From Trametopsis cervina (Eukaryota; Basidiomycota; Agaricomycetes; Polyporales; Irpicaceae): a stretch of DNA of 64,000 bases. The notes beneath the pieces are model-generated. The model did not search any database. It was not told the origin of the DNA and saw only the letters and a program-made list of their open reading frames with translations. Every line of letters begins with the position of its first letter. The first letter of the stretch is position 1. The position numbers and the translations under genes were made by a program. This document shows, piece by piece, positions 13,187-25,835 of this stretch. The stretch lies in assembly GCA_022385755.1 (NCBI GenBank), contig MU278368.1, positions 309,003-373,002 on the forward strand. The letters are read 5' to 3'.

Positions 13187-15506
13187 ATGGCACCCGTGGA
13201 GACGGAGTACTATGATCTGGTGCGTCCCCTGCTGATGACGGACAGCAATAAGTGCTAATGAACGTGCGCGCGACGTAGCTCGGTGTCCCGACGGACGTGA
13301 ACGACACCGACCTGAAGAAGGCGTATCGCAAGCAGGCGATCAAGGCGCGTCCTTTCTGCGTCGTGCTGCGCCGCCGCCGCTGCATGTTCTAACGATTGTG
13401 TGAATGGCAGTATCACCCAGACAAGAACCCGTCGCCTGAGGCTGAGGAGATGTTCAAGGACATCAGGTGTGTCTTCTACATGCCCACTCCGAGCCTTGTT
13501 TCTTATTCATATTTCGCCCGCAGCAAAGCATATCAGGTGCTATCGGATTCGGTGCGTGCTGCTGCAATTGTCAATACCATAACCGCGGATGCTGATCGGG
13601 GTGGTGGTACAGAACCTGCGCGCGGTGTATGACAAGAACGGGGCGAAGATGACGGAGAAGGAGGGCGGGATAGGCGTGGACGATGCTGCTGGCTTCTTTG
13701 CGAACGTCTTTGGCGGCGAGCGGTTCCAGGACTACGTGCGTCCCCTTCCCTCTTTTCCTCTCCCCTCCCCTTTAGTCTACCTCCCTCCCTGTGGACAAGC
13801 TGACAATGCAACGATGTAGATTGGAGAGATTTCGCTGATGAAGGAGATGACGTCCGTGGCGACGACAATGATGACCGACGAGGAGAAGGCAGATCTCGAG
13901 CGCGAGATGAACGAGAACTACAACGGCGGGGGCGCGACGCCGTCCCCGCAGCCGTCCGCCGTCACGAGCGAGGCCGCATCACCTATCGGTACCACCGCAC
14001 CAACGCCAGCGCCAGCGCCGGCAGCAGCAGCAGCAGACTCCGCCACCTCCTCATTGCACGCTCCTACCGCCGAATCTTCCACGCCACACAGCAGCACTGC
14101 GCTCACGCCCTCGCCCGCGCAGACGCCGACAGGCGAAGCCGGCGATGACAAGCACCTACAAGCCAAGACCGCGCGAGACAAGAAACGCGCGAAGATGACG
14201 CCGGAGCAGAAGGCGAAGCTGCAGGAATTGGAGAACGAGCGGCGGAAGGCGATGGAGGAGCGCGTGGAGGCGTTGCACCGCAAGCTTATTGATAGGCTGC
14301 GTCCGTTCGTCGAGGCGAAGAACCCCGGCGCGCCGGATGATCCGGAGACGAAGGTGTTTGAGGAGAAGATGAGGCGCGAGGCGGATGATTTGAAGTTGGA
14401 GAGCTTTGGGGTTGAGCTGCTGCATACGATTGGGAACGTGTATATCATGAAGGCGACGACGTTCATGAAGTCGAAGAAGTTCCTCGGCATGTGAGTGGCT
14501 TTTTTGGTGTGGTCGCGTGCGCAGGGAGGCTGGCTGACCTGTGACCTGTCCTGTGATTGTAGTCCTGGCTTCTTTTCGCGGCTCAAGGAGAAGGGGACGA
14601 TGGTGAAGGAGATGTATGGGGTCATCGGGAGCGCGTGCGTACTGCGGTTTCTCCACATATCACCCGGTCTTCTTACTGACGTGATGCGATATGTTTAGCG
14701 TGAGCGTGCAACAGATAATGGGGGTGAGTAATTAATTGCGCAAGTGGATCTGCAGATGTTGAGATAGGCTGTCTCTTGCAGGAGATGGAGAGGGCAGCGA
14801 GCAAGGGCGAGATTGATGAGGCTGAGCTGCGTGCTTTGGAGGAGGACATGACTGGCCGGGTGAGTCTCGTATTTGTCTCGCTTACCATCGGTCGCTTATT
14901 TCGCGTAGATAATGCTCGCGTCGTGGAGAGGAACACGCTTCGAGGTGGTCAACGTTCTCAGAGAGGTAATGTCCTCAGTTTCTATATCTGATTTGCTTGC
15001 TGAACAGCATGCAGGTCGTGGACAAGGTGCTGAAGGACACCACAGCATCCGATAAAACGCTGTTCCTCCGAGCGAGGGTACGTCGGAGATTATTTCGATC
15101 CTCGTGTTCATCATGGACTGACGCTAGCGTTCAGGGGTTGTTGCTGATAGGAGCGGTGTTCAAGAGCACCGTGCCTGATGAGACAGACGAGGAGCGTCGA
15201 CAGCTCGAACGGTACGCCCAGCCATCCTGTCCCATCCAACACTCAGACCGCTAATCATCTCTTTCTCCTCACAGCATGGTAGCCGAAGCTGCCTCAGGCC
15301 GCTCCAAACACCAGGAACTGCAAGCACAAGCAAAAGCAGCCGCCAAAGCGCGCCGCGCCGCCGAGCAGCCCAAGGATCGACACAGCAAGATCGCAGGCGG
15401 CAAAGAGACGAAGTCGCCCCCTCCCGAAGCTGCAAGCAGTGAGGGCGCGGACCCGCCTGTGCGCGTGCTGAATGAGGACTCGGATAATCCGACTGTGAAA
15501 GCCTGA
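13187..15506 (+). CDS. DnaJ-X domain co-chaperone (Caj1/Djp1-like), 526 aa
   Basis: Hsp40 co-chaperone that stimulates Hsp70 ATPase through its J domain. Thirteen exons were traced: 13187-13219, 13279-13344, 13411-13466, 13524-13551, 13613-13735, 13820-14490, 14563-14634, 14699-14723, 14782-14859, 14909-14965, 15015-15077, 15135-15211 and 15275-15506. The joined reading frame stays open throughout. The J domain is at the N-terminus (ETEYYDLLGV, KKAYRKQAIK, then YHPDKN carrying the HPD motif). A Pro/Ala/Ser-rich linker follows. The X domain covers the second half (MTPEQKAKLQELENERR, FGVELLHTIGNVYIMKA, PGFFSRLKEKG). The tail is Lys/Ala-rich. Yeast relatives Caj1 and Djp1 act in the cytosol, Djp1 in peroxisomal import; the exact role here is unproven. 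The second intron uses a GC donor. Confidence 0.92.
13345..13410 (+). other. Non-canonical GC-AG intron in the DnaJ gene
   Basis: The J domain must read AIK then YHPDKN. The only junction that keeps this frame joins base 13344 to 13411, giving a 66-nt intron that starts GC and ends CAG. No nearby GT restores the HPD motif in frame. Confidence 0.65.
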
Positions 15507-16704
15507 TCAATCTCTATCTCTTAGACTGCCGGTATGATCTCTCGGGCCCCCTCGATTTTGTCGGATATATAGGTCGCGCTTGGGTTTGTGTGTTTAATCG
15601 CGTGTGCGGACTAAAGATGTATTGTAGCCTATCTACTAATTTCATGGACTTTCGATCTTTGCTCGAATAAACTGTCAGCGATCTTTGCTTTTGCTTCAAT
15701 AAAGAGCCAGCCAGTCGTCTAGATCAGGCCAGGCGAAGCGAGACGCGGATGACAGAACGGCAACCCGATTTGGGAGTGGTTCTTCTTTGTGGCGTGGTCC
15801 AAAAACATTGAAGATGAAAATAGAAAGTCAAACTCAGGACAGATCGTGACGGGTACTGTATGTTGGTTTGGAACGTATGACGAAAGGAGGTCGTAGATGT
15901 GCACTTGCAGACACGTTGGTGGACGGTGCTGGAAATTGATATCGTTTATCAGACAACGCTTGATGTGTGAGGTCAGCGCTTGTACCGCAGAGCTGATCTC
16001 GCGTACCCACGCACTGCTCAGATGTGAGACCGACTCAACAACGTGAAGGAGTCGTGTGAGACGGGCCTACGAAGCGGTCTTCACGGGGGATTTACGAACG
16101 CCTGCCAGCCCGCAGATAGTATCACAGAAGGGTGAACATCATAGGTAGTGTGCATCGGAAGTAGGACCGAAAGCACGAGACCGAGGTTATTAGCCCCGAG
16201 AAAGCGCTGTAATGGGACCTGGCATAAATTCGTGCATTCGCAGGTGGGGAGCATGCACGGTTCTCATGCAAGCAGCAGCCTGCAGTTCTCCATGTCTCCT
16301 TGTCTCACCGGGCGCATCGACAACCATCATCTCGGCACAGACAATTATCCATCAAACGACTGTGATTGCTGTGTGCGTCTGCAACAGAGCTCAAATACGC
16401 ACAGGTGCCTGGAGGGTCATGTTCCCCTCAAAACGGACCTCCAACCCCAGATTTTGTGCCGTACACCCTGCATCGTGGGACTGACTGAGGCATGGACCTT
16501 GTATCTCCTAGCGCTGGGACGTGGATAAGTAACCAGTTCAAGCTCCGATGATCAAAACGTATCCGGCACTACAAAAGTTTACTTATGCCATTGACCCCAG
16601 ACCGTCGGCACCAAGGCTAGAAAGCCGCTACGATCTCTTTACACGCTTCTCTCCGTTCACACTGTCCTCCACCACGGCGACGTACCACGGACGCATAGCA
16701 GACC
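15507..16704. other. Intergenic, no gene recognised
   Basis: 3' flank of the DnaJ gene, then about 1 kb without a supportable gene. The frame at 16148-16528 has no recognisable domain and no splice continuation. The end of the stretch is the promoter of the RanBP3-like gene. Confidence 0.5.
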
Positions 16705-19089
16705 ATGAACACCGAGGACGAGACGGCTAAAGAGCAGGTCAGCTGGCCATCAGACAACAAGGCGGCCACACCGCCAGACGATAATGACGGTGAGTGCAGC
16801 GTGCCTCTCGAGCGAGACTTGCACTGAGTTACGAGCGATGTGCGTTAGAAGTGAGGGTGCCGCGTAAGAGGGAGAGAGAGGTGTCGTTGGAACCTCAGAC
16901 TCCGCAGGCATCGTCTACTGTACGTCGCATCCCATCCGATTTCTTATCGTTATATAATCCTTGGACCCGCACACAATAACGAACTCTGACAAATGCGTGA
17001 TGTTGTCCATGCATCTAGGACGCCGACACGAACCATTCCGATACGAAAGACCGACGCGCACCTGCGAAGAAGAACCGCGTCAGCGCGCAGCTCGACTCCA
17101 CGCGTGAAGAGGAGGAGCAGAACGTCGAGAGTTTGCCGGGGTCCGCGGACGGACGGGGGACGAGCGGCTCACCACCGACCGAGACGAAGATTCGGCAGAT
17201 CAGCCAGGGAGTCGAGGACCTTACATGGCAGAACATGCCCAAGACCGCAACGCCAGACATCGAGCGTACGGATCCCGTAGCTGTGCACGCGCCTATGGAC
17301 ACGGAGCAAACCACTGGCAGTACTGCCGAGGAGCCGGCGGTTGTGCCCCCACTCTTGAGAGGGGAGAACCCTCCTCTGGTGATTGATGAAGCAGGTGAGG
17401 ACGAACACGCGGGCGAAGCTGATCCTGCGGAGGTACCACCAACCGCACTGCCGGAGGATGCAGCTCCAGGCGAGGGTGAAAGCCATGAGGAGGCGACGCC
17501 TCCTCCTGACTCTGTCATGCAGTCTCCTCGCAAAGACGTCAATGCTCTGTCTAGGAGAAGCTCGGACGATAGCTTCGACGAAGAGAAGGTCTTGAAGCGC
17601 AAGTTGGGCGATCGTACTGTCAGCGAACGAAAGATACCTGCGGATCTTCTTGGGAACGATTCAAAGCCAGCCACGACTGCGACGAAGAGGCTACGAGATG
17701 ACGATACGGATGTGAACCCAAGAGAGACGAAAAGACCAACGCCACCTCCAGATGAAGAAAAGGCTGCAGCAGAAGGGTCCAGTCAGCCTATTAATCAGAC
17801 ACAAGTCGCGAGCACGATCCAAACTCAGCGCCCGAGCACGCCGCCACCTAAATTGGTCTGTACTTCTTTTTAGCACTTATTGTCTTTCTGTTTACTCACT
17901 TGAATGTCTAATGGAATAGGGCGGGTTCATGGCATATGCATCCACCAGCTCTCCATTCTCTTCTATAAAAGGGCCCAACGTCTTCTCAGGCAAACAGTGG
18001 ACACGATCTGGCCCCTCAGTGGCATCGACCAGCGCGAGCCCGATGGTAGTCAGCCCTGCGCCGAAGCTCGGTACATCGTCCTTCTCTAACACCCTCGGTT
18101 CATCGTCATTCTCTTCCAACGTCCTCGGATCCCCGTCCCCTCAACCTTCGGGCCTTAAGCGGTCGGGCTTTGAAGCCTTCGCTTCTACAGCATCTCCCTT
18201 CGCTACGGCCGCAAAGCGCTCGAAATCCCCGCCTCCTCAATCTCTATTTGGTCACAGAAGTGGATCGCCAGCGCGACATCACTCTCCCTCGCGCGCAAGC
18301 CTAAATCCGTTCTCCGCCTATGCCACCGGTACTGCTCACGGATTCAGTGCTCCGGCGCAGTCAGTATCTGGCTCAGCAACGCCAGCGCTAGGAGAGAATG
18401 GGGCTGACACAGCGGCGTCAGCCGCCACGCCTACACAAAACGGTGACGCGGAGGCTGCGTCGGAGGCGGCTGAGCCTGAGAAGGAAGTCAGCTTCGCGGA
18501 ACGGCTAAGGTCGCAGAAGGAGGATGACGACACGGAAGACGACCATAAGAAGTTGAATCTGACAGAGCAAGAAGGTGAGTGCGGTGTGCCTCGTTTCGTG
18601 GGCGCACGTGATAGAGCTTGTTTGATTGCAGTGCAGACTGGGGAGGAGGACGAGGACACGGTGTATCAAGTACGAGGGAAGCTGTATGCGCTTAGCCCAC
18701 AAAATCAGTGGAAAGAGCGGGGGACGGGGCAACTGAAGCTCAATGTTCGTCGGGAGGATGGAGAGGGAGCTCGACTATGTGCGTGATTTCGGGTCATATT
18801 TGGTTGATTCTCTGCTGATTGCACCATCTTCGTAGTAATGAGGAAAGAGGCTGTGTATACCCTATTGCTGAACGCTACGCTCTTCAAGGGCATGAAATGC
18901 TTCCTTGCTCAAGACCCTCGATATATACGATTCAGCGTCTTTGAGAATGGAGCAACGACTCATTATAACCTGCGGGTAAGCACTCCTTCGCTGTTGCGCT
19001 ATGATTGCTGTTGACATTGGGGCAAACAGGTCTCCAACGCAAAGGTTGCGGCAGAGCTACTCGAAGAGATCAACATGCATATCCCTTGA
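16705..19089 (+). CDS. Ran-binding domain protein, RanBP3/Yrb2-like, 664 aa
   Basis: Predicted nuclear Ran-GTP binding cofactor for Crm1-dependent export. Seven exons: 16705-16789, 16849-16919, 17019-17855, 17920-18574, 18632-18778, 18836-18975 and 19030-19089, all frame-consistent. The N-terminal two thirds are acidic and disordered, with basic clusters (VRVPRKRERE, PAKKNRVS) that could be nuclear localisation signals. A central part has scattered Phe with Ser/Gly (FSSIKGPNVF, FGHRSGSP), loosely like nucleoporin FG segments. The C-terminal RanBP1-type domain runs from VYQVRGKLYALSPQNQWKER through GTGQLKLNVRR and LLLNATLFKGM to the final helix AAELLEEIN. Yrb2 and Nup2 share this layout; the lack of regular FxFG repeats favours the Yrb2/RanBP3 type. 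Confidence 0.85.
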
Positions 19090-19625
19090 GGGTCGACTCC
19101 AGAACTCGTTTATTTGTCATCTGTGTTTTTTGCTGTGAAGGATTTGCATGCTGTTATGTAGACTTTGCGAACGTCTCACATGTTTCTGCTGGTGCTACAC
19201 TATCATAGCTGAAATGTATGGTTTAAATTGTGTATTCGGGATGCTGTCTCATGATGAACACGGGCGGATTGACGTTGCGAAGCGCGCAGCATCGGTACTG
19301 AATCTGATGATCGAAACGCGGAAGACTGCTCACGTGGCACCGACGGAGGGGCGAAGACGGCGCAGTCGTCACTTTCTCTCTGTCTGTACCTTCTTCTCCC
19401 TTGCCACCACTTCCCAACGACCTCGGTGTATGCGTAACACGCCTTGCGCGGCTGTAGACGGACACAGTCCCCCGCTTCATATCAAACATAGCGCTTCAAA
19501 TATTGACAGGGCTCTGGGTCAATCGGAGAGGGAATCTGCGAGATTATGCTCAGATCTGATCGCCCCTTGTGATCACCGCGTCGACTGAACTTTGAGTGTT
19601 TCTCTCGTTTCTCTTCCCCGCCACC
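19090..19625. other. Intergenic between two plus-strand genes
   Basis: 3' flank of the Ran-binding protein gene and promoter of the Rxt3-domain gene. Small frames (for example 19223-19489 minus) have no recognisable content. Confidence 0.5.
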
Positions 19626-22600
19626 ATGAACGTCGCAGACCTGCTACACGACGCCCCGTCGGACGACCACCATCGACGGCAGCAGCAGCGCGACCACCAG
19701 CAGAGGCAGCAGCAACCGTCTCCAGAGCGCGACAGGGACCGGCAACCTCTCCCACAGAGCACCCAGTCACAACAGCAGCGCCATTCTCATCCCTCCCAGG
19801 GCCCTCAGCACTCGCCGCCACCCACCTACTACCACCAACAGCCGTCGAGACATGCCCGGCCGTCGTCTCCGCCGAGGCAGTACTCTCAGGACTCTCCAGC
19901 TCACGGCATGTCGCAACGATTGCCTCCTCCATCCGCTATCGTAGGCATGGGAGACCCGTATGAAGTCAGGCACAGGCGACCGGAGCCAGAGTCGATGCCA
20001 GGGCATCATGAGGCAGGCATGAGGGGGCATCACGGCCCACCGCCCTCACTGGGGTCGTCTGGTGAGTCTCTCGCTTGTTGTTGTTTCTTACCGCTTCTCG
20101 GCTCTGTCTCTTTCTGCCTCGTGGCCAGGAGGATCTCAGCAAGCGAACATGAGCACAAATATTCAATCGCGGTGCTTTTGCAGGCGTCCAGCTGTAAAGC
20201 TCTCAAGCGTTTCGTCATCTTTTGCTTCCTCGTGTGCCCGGCTCTCCGGGCCGCTTTTCCTCCGCATTGAAGCTGATTGCGGTACCGCGATGGCTTACAA
20301 CATTTGTTCATTGACTTGGGTTTACATCTGCTAATGCTCACTGATGCTCTTATATTTCCAGGTGTAACATCGCAACCGTACACACTCGAGCCCCGGAACT
20401 TCCCGCGTTCTCAACCGCACTCTCATCATGGGTCGCATTCCAACGCGCCTCCGCCAATGTATGCCCCATCATCACAGCAGTCGACTACACGCTCGCATCA
20501 CTCGCTTCCACCACCAAAGCACACCAGCTCACAAACACAAGGGGGTGGCAGCGTGCCGTTGTATCCAATACCAGCAGGTCCCGGCATGGGTCCGCCTCCC
20601 CCGCCACCTTCCTCTTCGCATTCGCATCTACACGGCGATCCACGAGTTCCTCCAGGTTATGAAGAATCTTCAATCATGTACAACGGGCACACCAGTCAAG
20701 TCTTTACGCCTCAGGGAGCCAGTATCATGGGCGCACTACCTCTTCCTCCTCTTCCTCCTCCTCAGCGTCACTCACAAAGCTCAAGTTCAAGCCAGCCGCG
20801 CCACAGATCAGACTCAGGAGGTGACCGCAGGTATGGCAGGGAGAGCGAGTCTCCTGCTATGGGGAGTTTGCAGGGGCCTACGCATGGCCCTTACGACCGC
20901 GACGAGCGAGAGCGGATGGAGAGAGAACGATCGCGAGACAGAGCGGAAAGGGATGCCGGACCGGTGAGCCGCAGTGGCTACGGACCCCAGGGACCAAGTC
21001 CTCAACTGCGCAGTACCCCGGGTCCTGCTCCTATGCCATCATCGTCAAGCATGATGAGAGGTGGCCCAGCGCCCCCCACGCTCAGCAGCGGGCGACTCAC
21101 CGGGCCCGGCTCAATAGGTGTACATGCAGATCGCGAGAGAGAACGTGAAAGAGAAATTGTTAGAACCAGAGAGCCCTCCCGGGAAGACAGAAGGGAGGTT
21201 GATCGCGAGAGGGAGAGGGAGAGGGCGGAACGACATAGGGAAAGGGATATGGACAGGTATGCGGAGGAGAGGATGCTGCGGGAGCGGGAGCGTGAACATG
21301 AAATGAACATGGATGAGGTTGAACGAGAAAGGGAGTGGCGGAAGATGCAAAGTCAGCCGCAGAATCCTGCCCAGGTCTGGTCGCGATTCGCTGTAGGAAG
21401 CTCGAATCAGTACTCGAAGATGGTTGATGAAGCGCGCGAGCGAGAGGCGGAGGCGATCGAGAGGCAGCTGGTGAGCGAGAAGTTTCCTGAGGATGTGCGG
21501 ATGAAGGACGAGCAGGACCAAGAGCGGATTGCGAAACAGTCCGCGCTGAATAAACCGGTCTTCAGGGAAAGAGACATGAGGGAGAAGGAGAGAGATAGGG
21601 AAAGCGATCGAGAAAGCCGCCGTGAGCGACCAAAGGAGCCGCGAAAGCAGTCGGGAGGAGACAACGGCTGGATGCCTGAGCCCGCAGGGTGGCCGAAGGA
21701 TATTCGCGAAGCTGAACGAGAAGAAAGGGAACGAGAGAAGCTTGTACAGAAAGAACGTGAACGAGAGCGCGAGAGGGACCGTGATATTCTTCCGCGAGAC
21801 GAGCATGATGCCGCACGGTCGAGTCGACAGCATCCCTCAGGTCATCACGTCCACCTCCATCGTCATCACCATCGCCTTCCTTCTCAAACACAAGGACCCG
21901 GTGGAAGCTCAAAGAACACCAAAGCTCTCCGTCCTAATGAAGCTAATGAAATGGCCATTGCCTCTCCTGGAATGTCAATGCCACAAGGGATGGCTTCACC
22001 CTTTGGTCAAATGGGCGCCGAGCGTCCTCCGCAACAGAATCAGGGACTGCATAAGTCAAAAACGGTAAATGGTCACGTTCAGCATATTCCAGGACAGTCC
22101 CCACTCTCCCAGGTACCCCCTCAACATCAGCATCCCTCGCATCATCCTATGTCTATGCACCCACACGCTCCACCTATCAGTCACTCGCAACGTCGCGCAT
22201 CTCCTCCGCCATTTGCTTCTACTCTCGCGCCGAACAACGCGTATATGCAATCCCAGTCACCGAGGCCACATCTACCACCGTCTCTTCCACCTGTACACAT
22301 CGGAACCTTTGTCTATCCCCGAACGCCATTCCCGTTCCTCGACTTCCCACCTCCACCCTCTGACGCCATCAACACTCCCAATGGACCGGTAACGTTCATG
22401 GAGAAAGAGATTCGGGAAATCCGAGCGACTGTGTACATCCCGTCCGGGTTCCTACCTACGAAGCGCCCTCGGGAGCCCAAAATCTGGGGTGGTGCACTTA
22501 TTCCTTCCTTCGCGCCGCTCTTTACTACGCCTCAACTCGTCACTCATATGCAGTCGGGGATGCCATATGATTACCGTCGACTACGTACGTCCGGGCTGCA

Positions 22601-24225
22601 CGGTCTGCGTCGTGTTTACACCGACGACTCGGATCTGTTTTTGTGCGCCCTGCACGCAGGCTGGGTGAAATGGAGCTCTGCACGCGCGGCCCGCAAAGAA
22701 GGCAAAGATTTGAAACTCGAGGTGCGGCTTACGCGCGAGGCTAGGTATGTTGGTGGCTTTGGCTCGCATTATGTGGGTGGGTCCGATGACGAAGAAGACT
22801 TTATTGGTGAGGATGATGGGCGCACTCTGTTGAGTGCTGGGTGGGGCAATAGTCACGATGGCTCTGGTGTCGAAATCCTCAATGCAGAGTTTGTGAAGGT
22901 GAGTTCGGCGAGAAAGAAAGACATGGGAACAATTCATTCAATGGCTATCTCCAGAGGGGCACTGCGCATTCCTTGTCTGCTCGGAATCGCGACCAGCGAT
23001 TACTGGAGTACGCAGATCGACATCATACTCTGACATGCACTCAGCATTCGCGCAAACGACGTCGCGTGTTGTACCAAACGGCTGACAACGATGGCCTTAC
23101 GGATATAGAAGCAACAGACAGGAAGTTGTCTTCGGACCGTACCATCATCCTCGGTGGTCGGGCGGGATGGACGCGCGCGGGGTACGTCTACGGTTCAATT
23201 TCAACTTCCTATCTCTGCTCATCTGTCACATGGATGTTAGGTTTGAATATCGGCCTGACGCGATGAAAGCCCTTTTGTTCCCAACAGCCAAGTCTCGAGC
23301 ACATCCGAACACCGCGCGTGATAGCACGCTACCGATGGATGTCGATACGGGTCCTGCGGCTGCGGAGGTCCCCTTGGACCTCGCCAGGTCTGCATCAGTC
23401 TTCGTCCACACAAAGACGGAGACTTTCTTGATTTACCCGCAGGCAGCGGCCGCCTCGTCTTCGTCTGAAGATAAGGAGAACACGGAGATCGGCGATGGAC
23501 AACTCAAAGTTCTACGCTATGCGATCGCGGTCATCTCTTATACACCAGCAGATGCCAGCCGGAGTGCCGAAGAAGTTTCCACAACTGGCCATGTCGCCCC
23601 GCCCGGCGAAGGCGTGCGAGTATCTTCTCTCAAGGAACAGTCTCCTGATGGTGTTGTGGATATGTCACTGTCTCCTGCGGAATCCTCAAAAGTTTCTATC
23701 AACGGGGACGTGGCCGAAGCTGCCGCGGCTTCTTCAACAACCGAGAAACCCCCCGCCGGGAACGACAAACCGTCGGCTGTCTCCAAAGTTATAGAAGGAA
23801 TCCCGGATGAGCAGTCCAGCACAGTATCAGATCCCTCGTCGAGCGCGAAAGCACGTGCGGAGGTTCTGACTGCAGAGAGTCAGCCAAACAAGACAGAACA
23901 GTCCCAATCTGTATTGTCACCCACACAACCAACTATAGGAGGCAAGACGGGCTCGAAGTCTGGTGTCGTCGCCTCATCCAATCTATCATCGGCGGACAAG
24001 AGCTCTGCATCTGCTCTGGTTAAGGTATCAAAGCAGGACAAACCGAAGCTACAGGTACTGCAGAAGGATCTTACCGCAGAGTGCTTTGTATTTGACTCGG
24101 ACGGGTTGGGTATCGTGAGCAAGGAGGTGGCCAACGGCGCGCTCGAGGGGTGGAAGATTGAGGTTCAGAACTGGAGACCAGCAGGTGCGGATGCCCTGCC
24201 ACTAATGCAAACAGTAACGCAGTGA
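19626..24225 (+). CDS. Rxt3-domain protein (Rpd3L-type HDAC complex subunit), about 1394 aa
   Basis: Likely subunit of an Rpd3L-like histone deacetylase complex in the nucleus. ATG in good context (CCACCATGA). Exons: 19626-20061, 20362-22898, 22955-23181 and 23241-24225. The first intron, 300 nt, is long for this genome, so a missed small exon is possible. The N-terminus is rich in Gln, His and Pro. A middle region encoded about 20900-21790 is an alternating Arg/Glu/Asp low-complexity block. The Rxt3 domain begins near 22400 (EIRATVYIPSGFL, IWGGALIPSFAPLF, YTDDSDLFLCALHAGWVKWS) and continues over the intron to ILGGRAGWTRAG and FEYRPDAMKALLFP. The C-terminus is Ser/Ala/Lys-rich and disordered, ending in a short structured piece (CFVFDSDGLGIVSKEVANGA). 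It is far longer than yeast Rxt3. Confidence 0.85.
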
Positions 24226-24479
24226 TGTCACGAAAAGCTGCCTCGAAGCACGATTGTATTTATGATGTAACGATAAGGGACAATGGGTTTCGTAGATTCA
24301 CGAGGATATAATGTTAATGCCAATTACTTACCTTTCATGCACTCGTCTGAGGTGGCTCTCAAGGGCGCGAAAACCCGGCTCGCACGTTGGAAAATGCTTT
24401 TATGCATGCAAAATACATGTCGGGTGATGCAATAAGTCATAGCGGAAGGTGTCATACAAAGGTAGGATAGGAGAGCAGT

Positions 24480-25204
24480 TTATTTCTACAAACAACCAGG
24501 CATCAGTTTCGTCTACCCAAATACAAGAATATAGAGTGATTGGGACATACCAGGATGATACCGTCGAATCGCTGCTTGAACCATGCCATGGTATCCTCCT
24601 TCTTTATCCGATGTTGCGAGCCAATGCGCGCCTTCTTGTGCTTCCTCCTCGTCACCCGCGCACCCGGCCTGCCCATGACAACGTAGAAGTCCATACCGAA
24701 AATACCGATACCGGGGTCGTAACGGGCACCGAGATCGATGTGCTCCTGGATACCGAAACCGAAGTTTCCGGTCTCGGAGAAGTTCCTGCGGCGGAGCTCG
24801 TACTCCTTGACCTTGAGGCCACGCTCGAGGATCTCCTCGGCCTTGGGGCCACGGATGGTAACGTGCACGGCGATCTTCTCGTTACGACGGATACCGAAGG
24901 TTCGGACGGTGTAGCGAGCTTTCGAGGTGACGGGTGTTTGACCGGTGAGTTGTTCAAGCACCTTGGATGCTCGTGTCAAACGATCACCAGACTCGCCGAC
25001 GGAGATGTCTAGAAGGTAAGAAATGCAGGGTCAGAGGTTTGGTATGCGCATTGAGATCATATTGAGGGTACACACTGAGGACGAGCTTGTCGATGCGGAC
25101 CTCCTTCATGGGGTTGGTGGGGGCAGTCTTTTGGTCGGCCTAAAGTCATAGCTTCGTCGTCAGACATTCCTCCATGGTATGAAAACAGCTTAACGACACA
25201 CCAT
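24480..25204 (-). CDS. RPL11: Ribosomal protein uL5 (RPL11), 60S subunit, 176 aa
   Basis: Component of the large ribosomal subunit that contacts 5S rRNA. Four exons on the minus strand: 25204-25202 (the ATG only), 25139-25076, 25008-24551 and 24485-24480 (one Lys codon and the stop). The joined protein begins [20 protein letters not shown], reads [16 protein letters not shown] across the second junction, and continues [40 protein letters not shown] and [18 protein letters not shown]. Length and sequence are typical of eukaryotic RPL11. The last intron (24486-24550, 65 nt) is chosen because the alternative acceptor would leave a 37-nt intron. Expected to be highly expressed; the promoter is in the gap to the right. 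Confidence 0.95.
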
Positions 25205-25835
25205 GTTGTCTTCGCCGCGGGTCTTGTCGTCGGTCCTACCTTTGGATGTGAGCTGCTCGCGGGGTGCTACACCTGTCCTGATGCGGCATGGGCGCCTACA
25301 AATGGTGGCTTGCGATAGCTATACAGTTTCGGCTACTCCCGTCGATACCATAAGCGCCCATTTCGTGAACGCAGTCGTTGTCGCGTCTTGTCTAATTTGT
25401 TACCGTCCGCCACACGGTTGCGAGCATCCCTCTTGTAATCTCTACGTCCTAGTAATACTATGACATCGCATCCTCTCGCATATACATGCAACGCCCTTGT
25501 TCGAATAGCTGCTCGGTGAAACGGTCGCGTAGACCGCCCGAAGACATGTTATAATACGGATAGCGTAGGTGACGACAATAATGCACTGATTGCATTCCTT
25601 CCCTCGTGGTTGTGGATCGGTGCCAGTAGCTGTGTTTATACCATTGAGATGGTCACACAGCATGCGCAGCGGCTGCTAGTTTGGCTGTGCCGCAGTGCCT
25701 CCAAGCGCCAGTACTACAGTCCGCAGTTGATGCCAGCGGACTACATGAAGGCCCTCGTCGTGCTAGCTAACGCATCCCCATCCATCACACATTCCACCAC
25801 ACTCTCTTCTGTACTCTATTCCAGTAGCTACAACC
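25205..25835. other. Divergent promoter region, RPL11 / unknown protein
   Basis: About 630 bases between two divergently transcribed genes. It should hold both promoters. No gene, repeat or clear motif was seen. Confidence 0.55.

Noticed and set aside
24226..24479. Extra gene between the Rxt3 gene and RPL11
   Set aside because: Only 254 bases between converging 3' ends, with no frame of interest.
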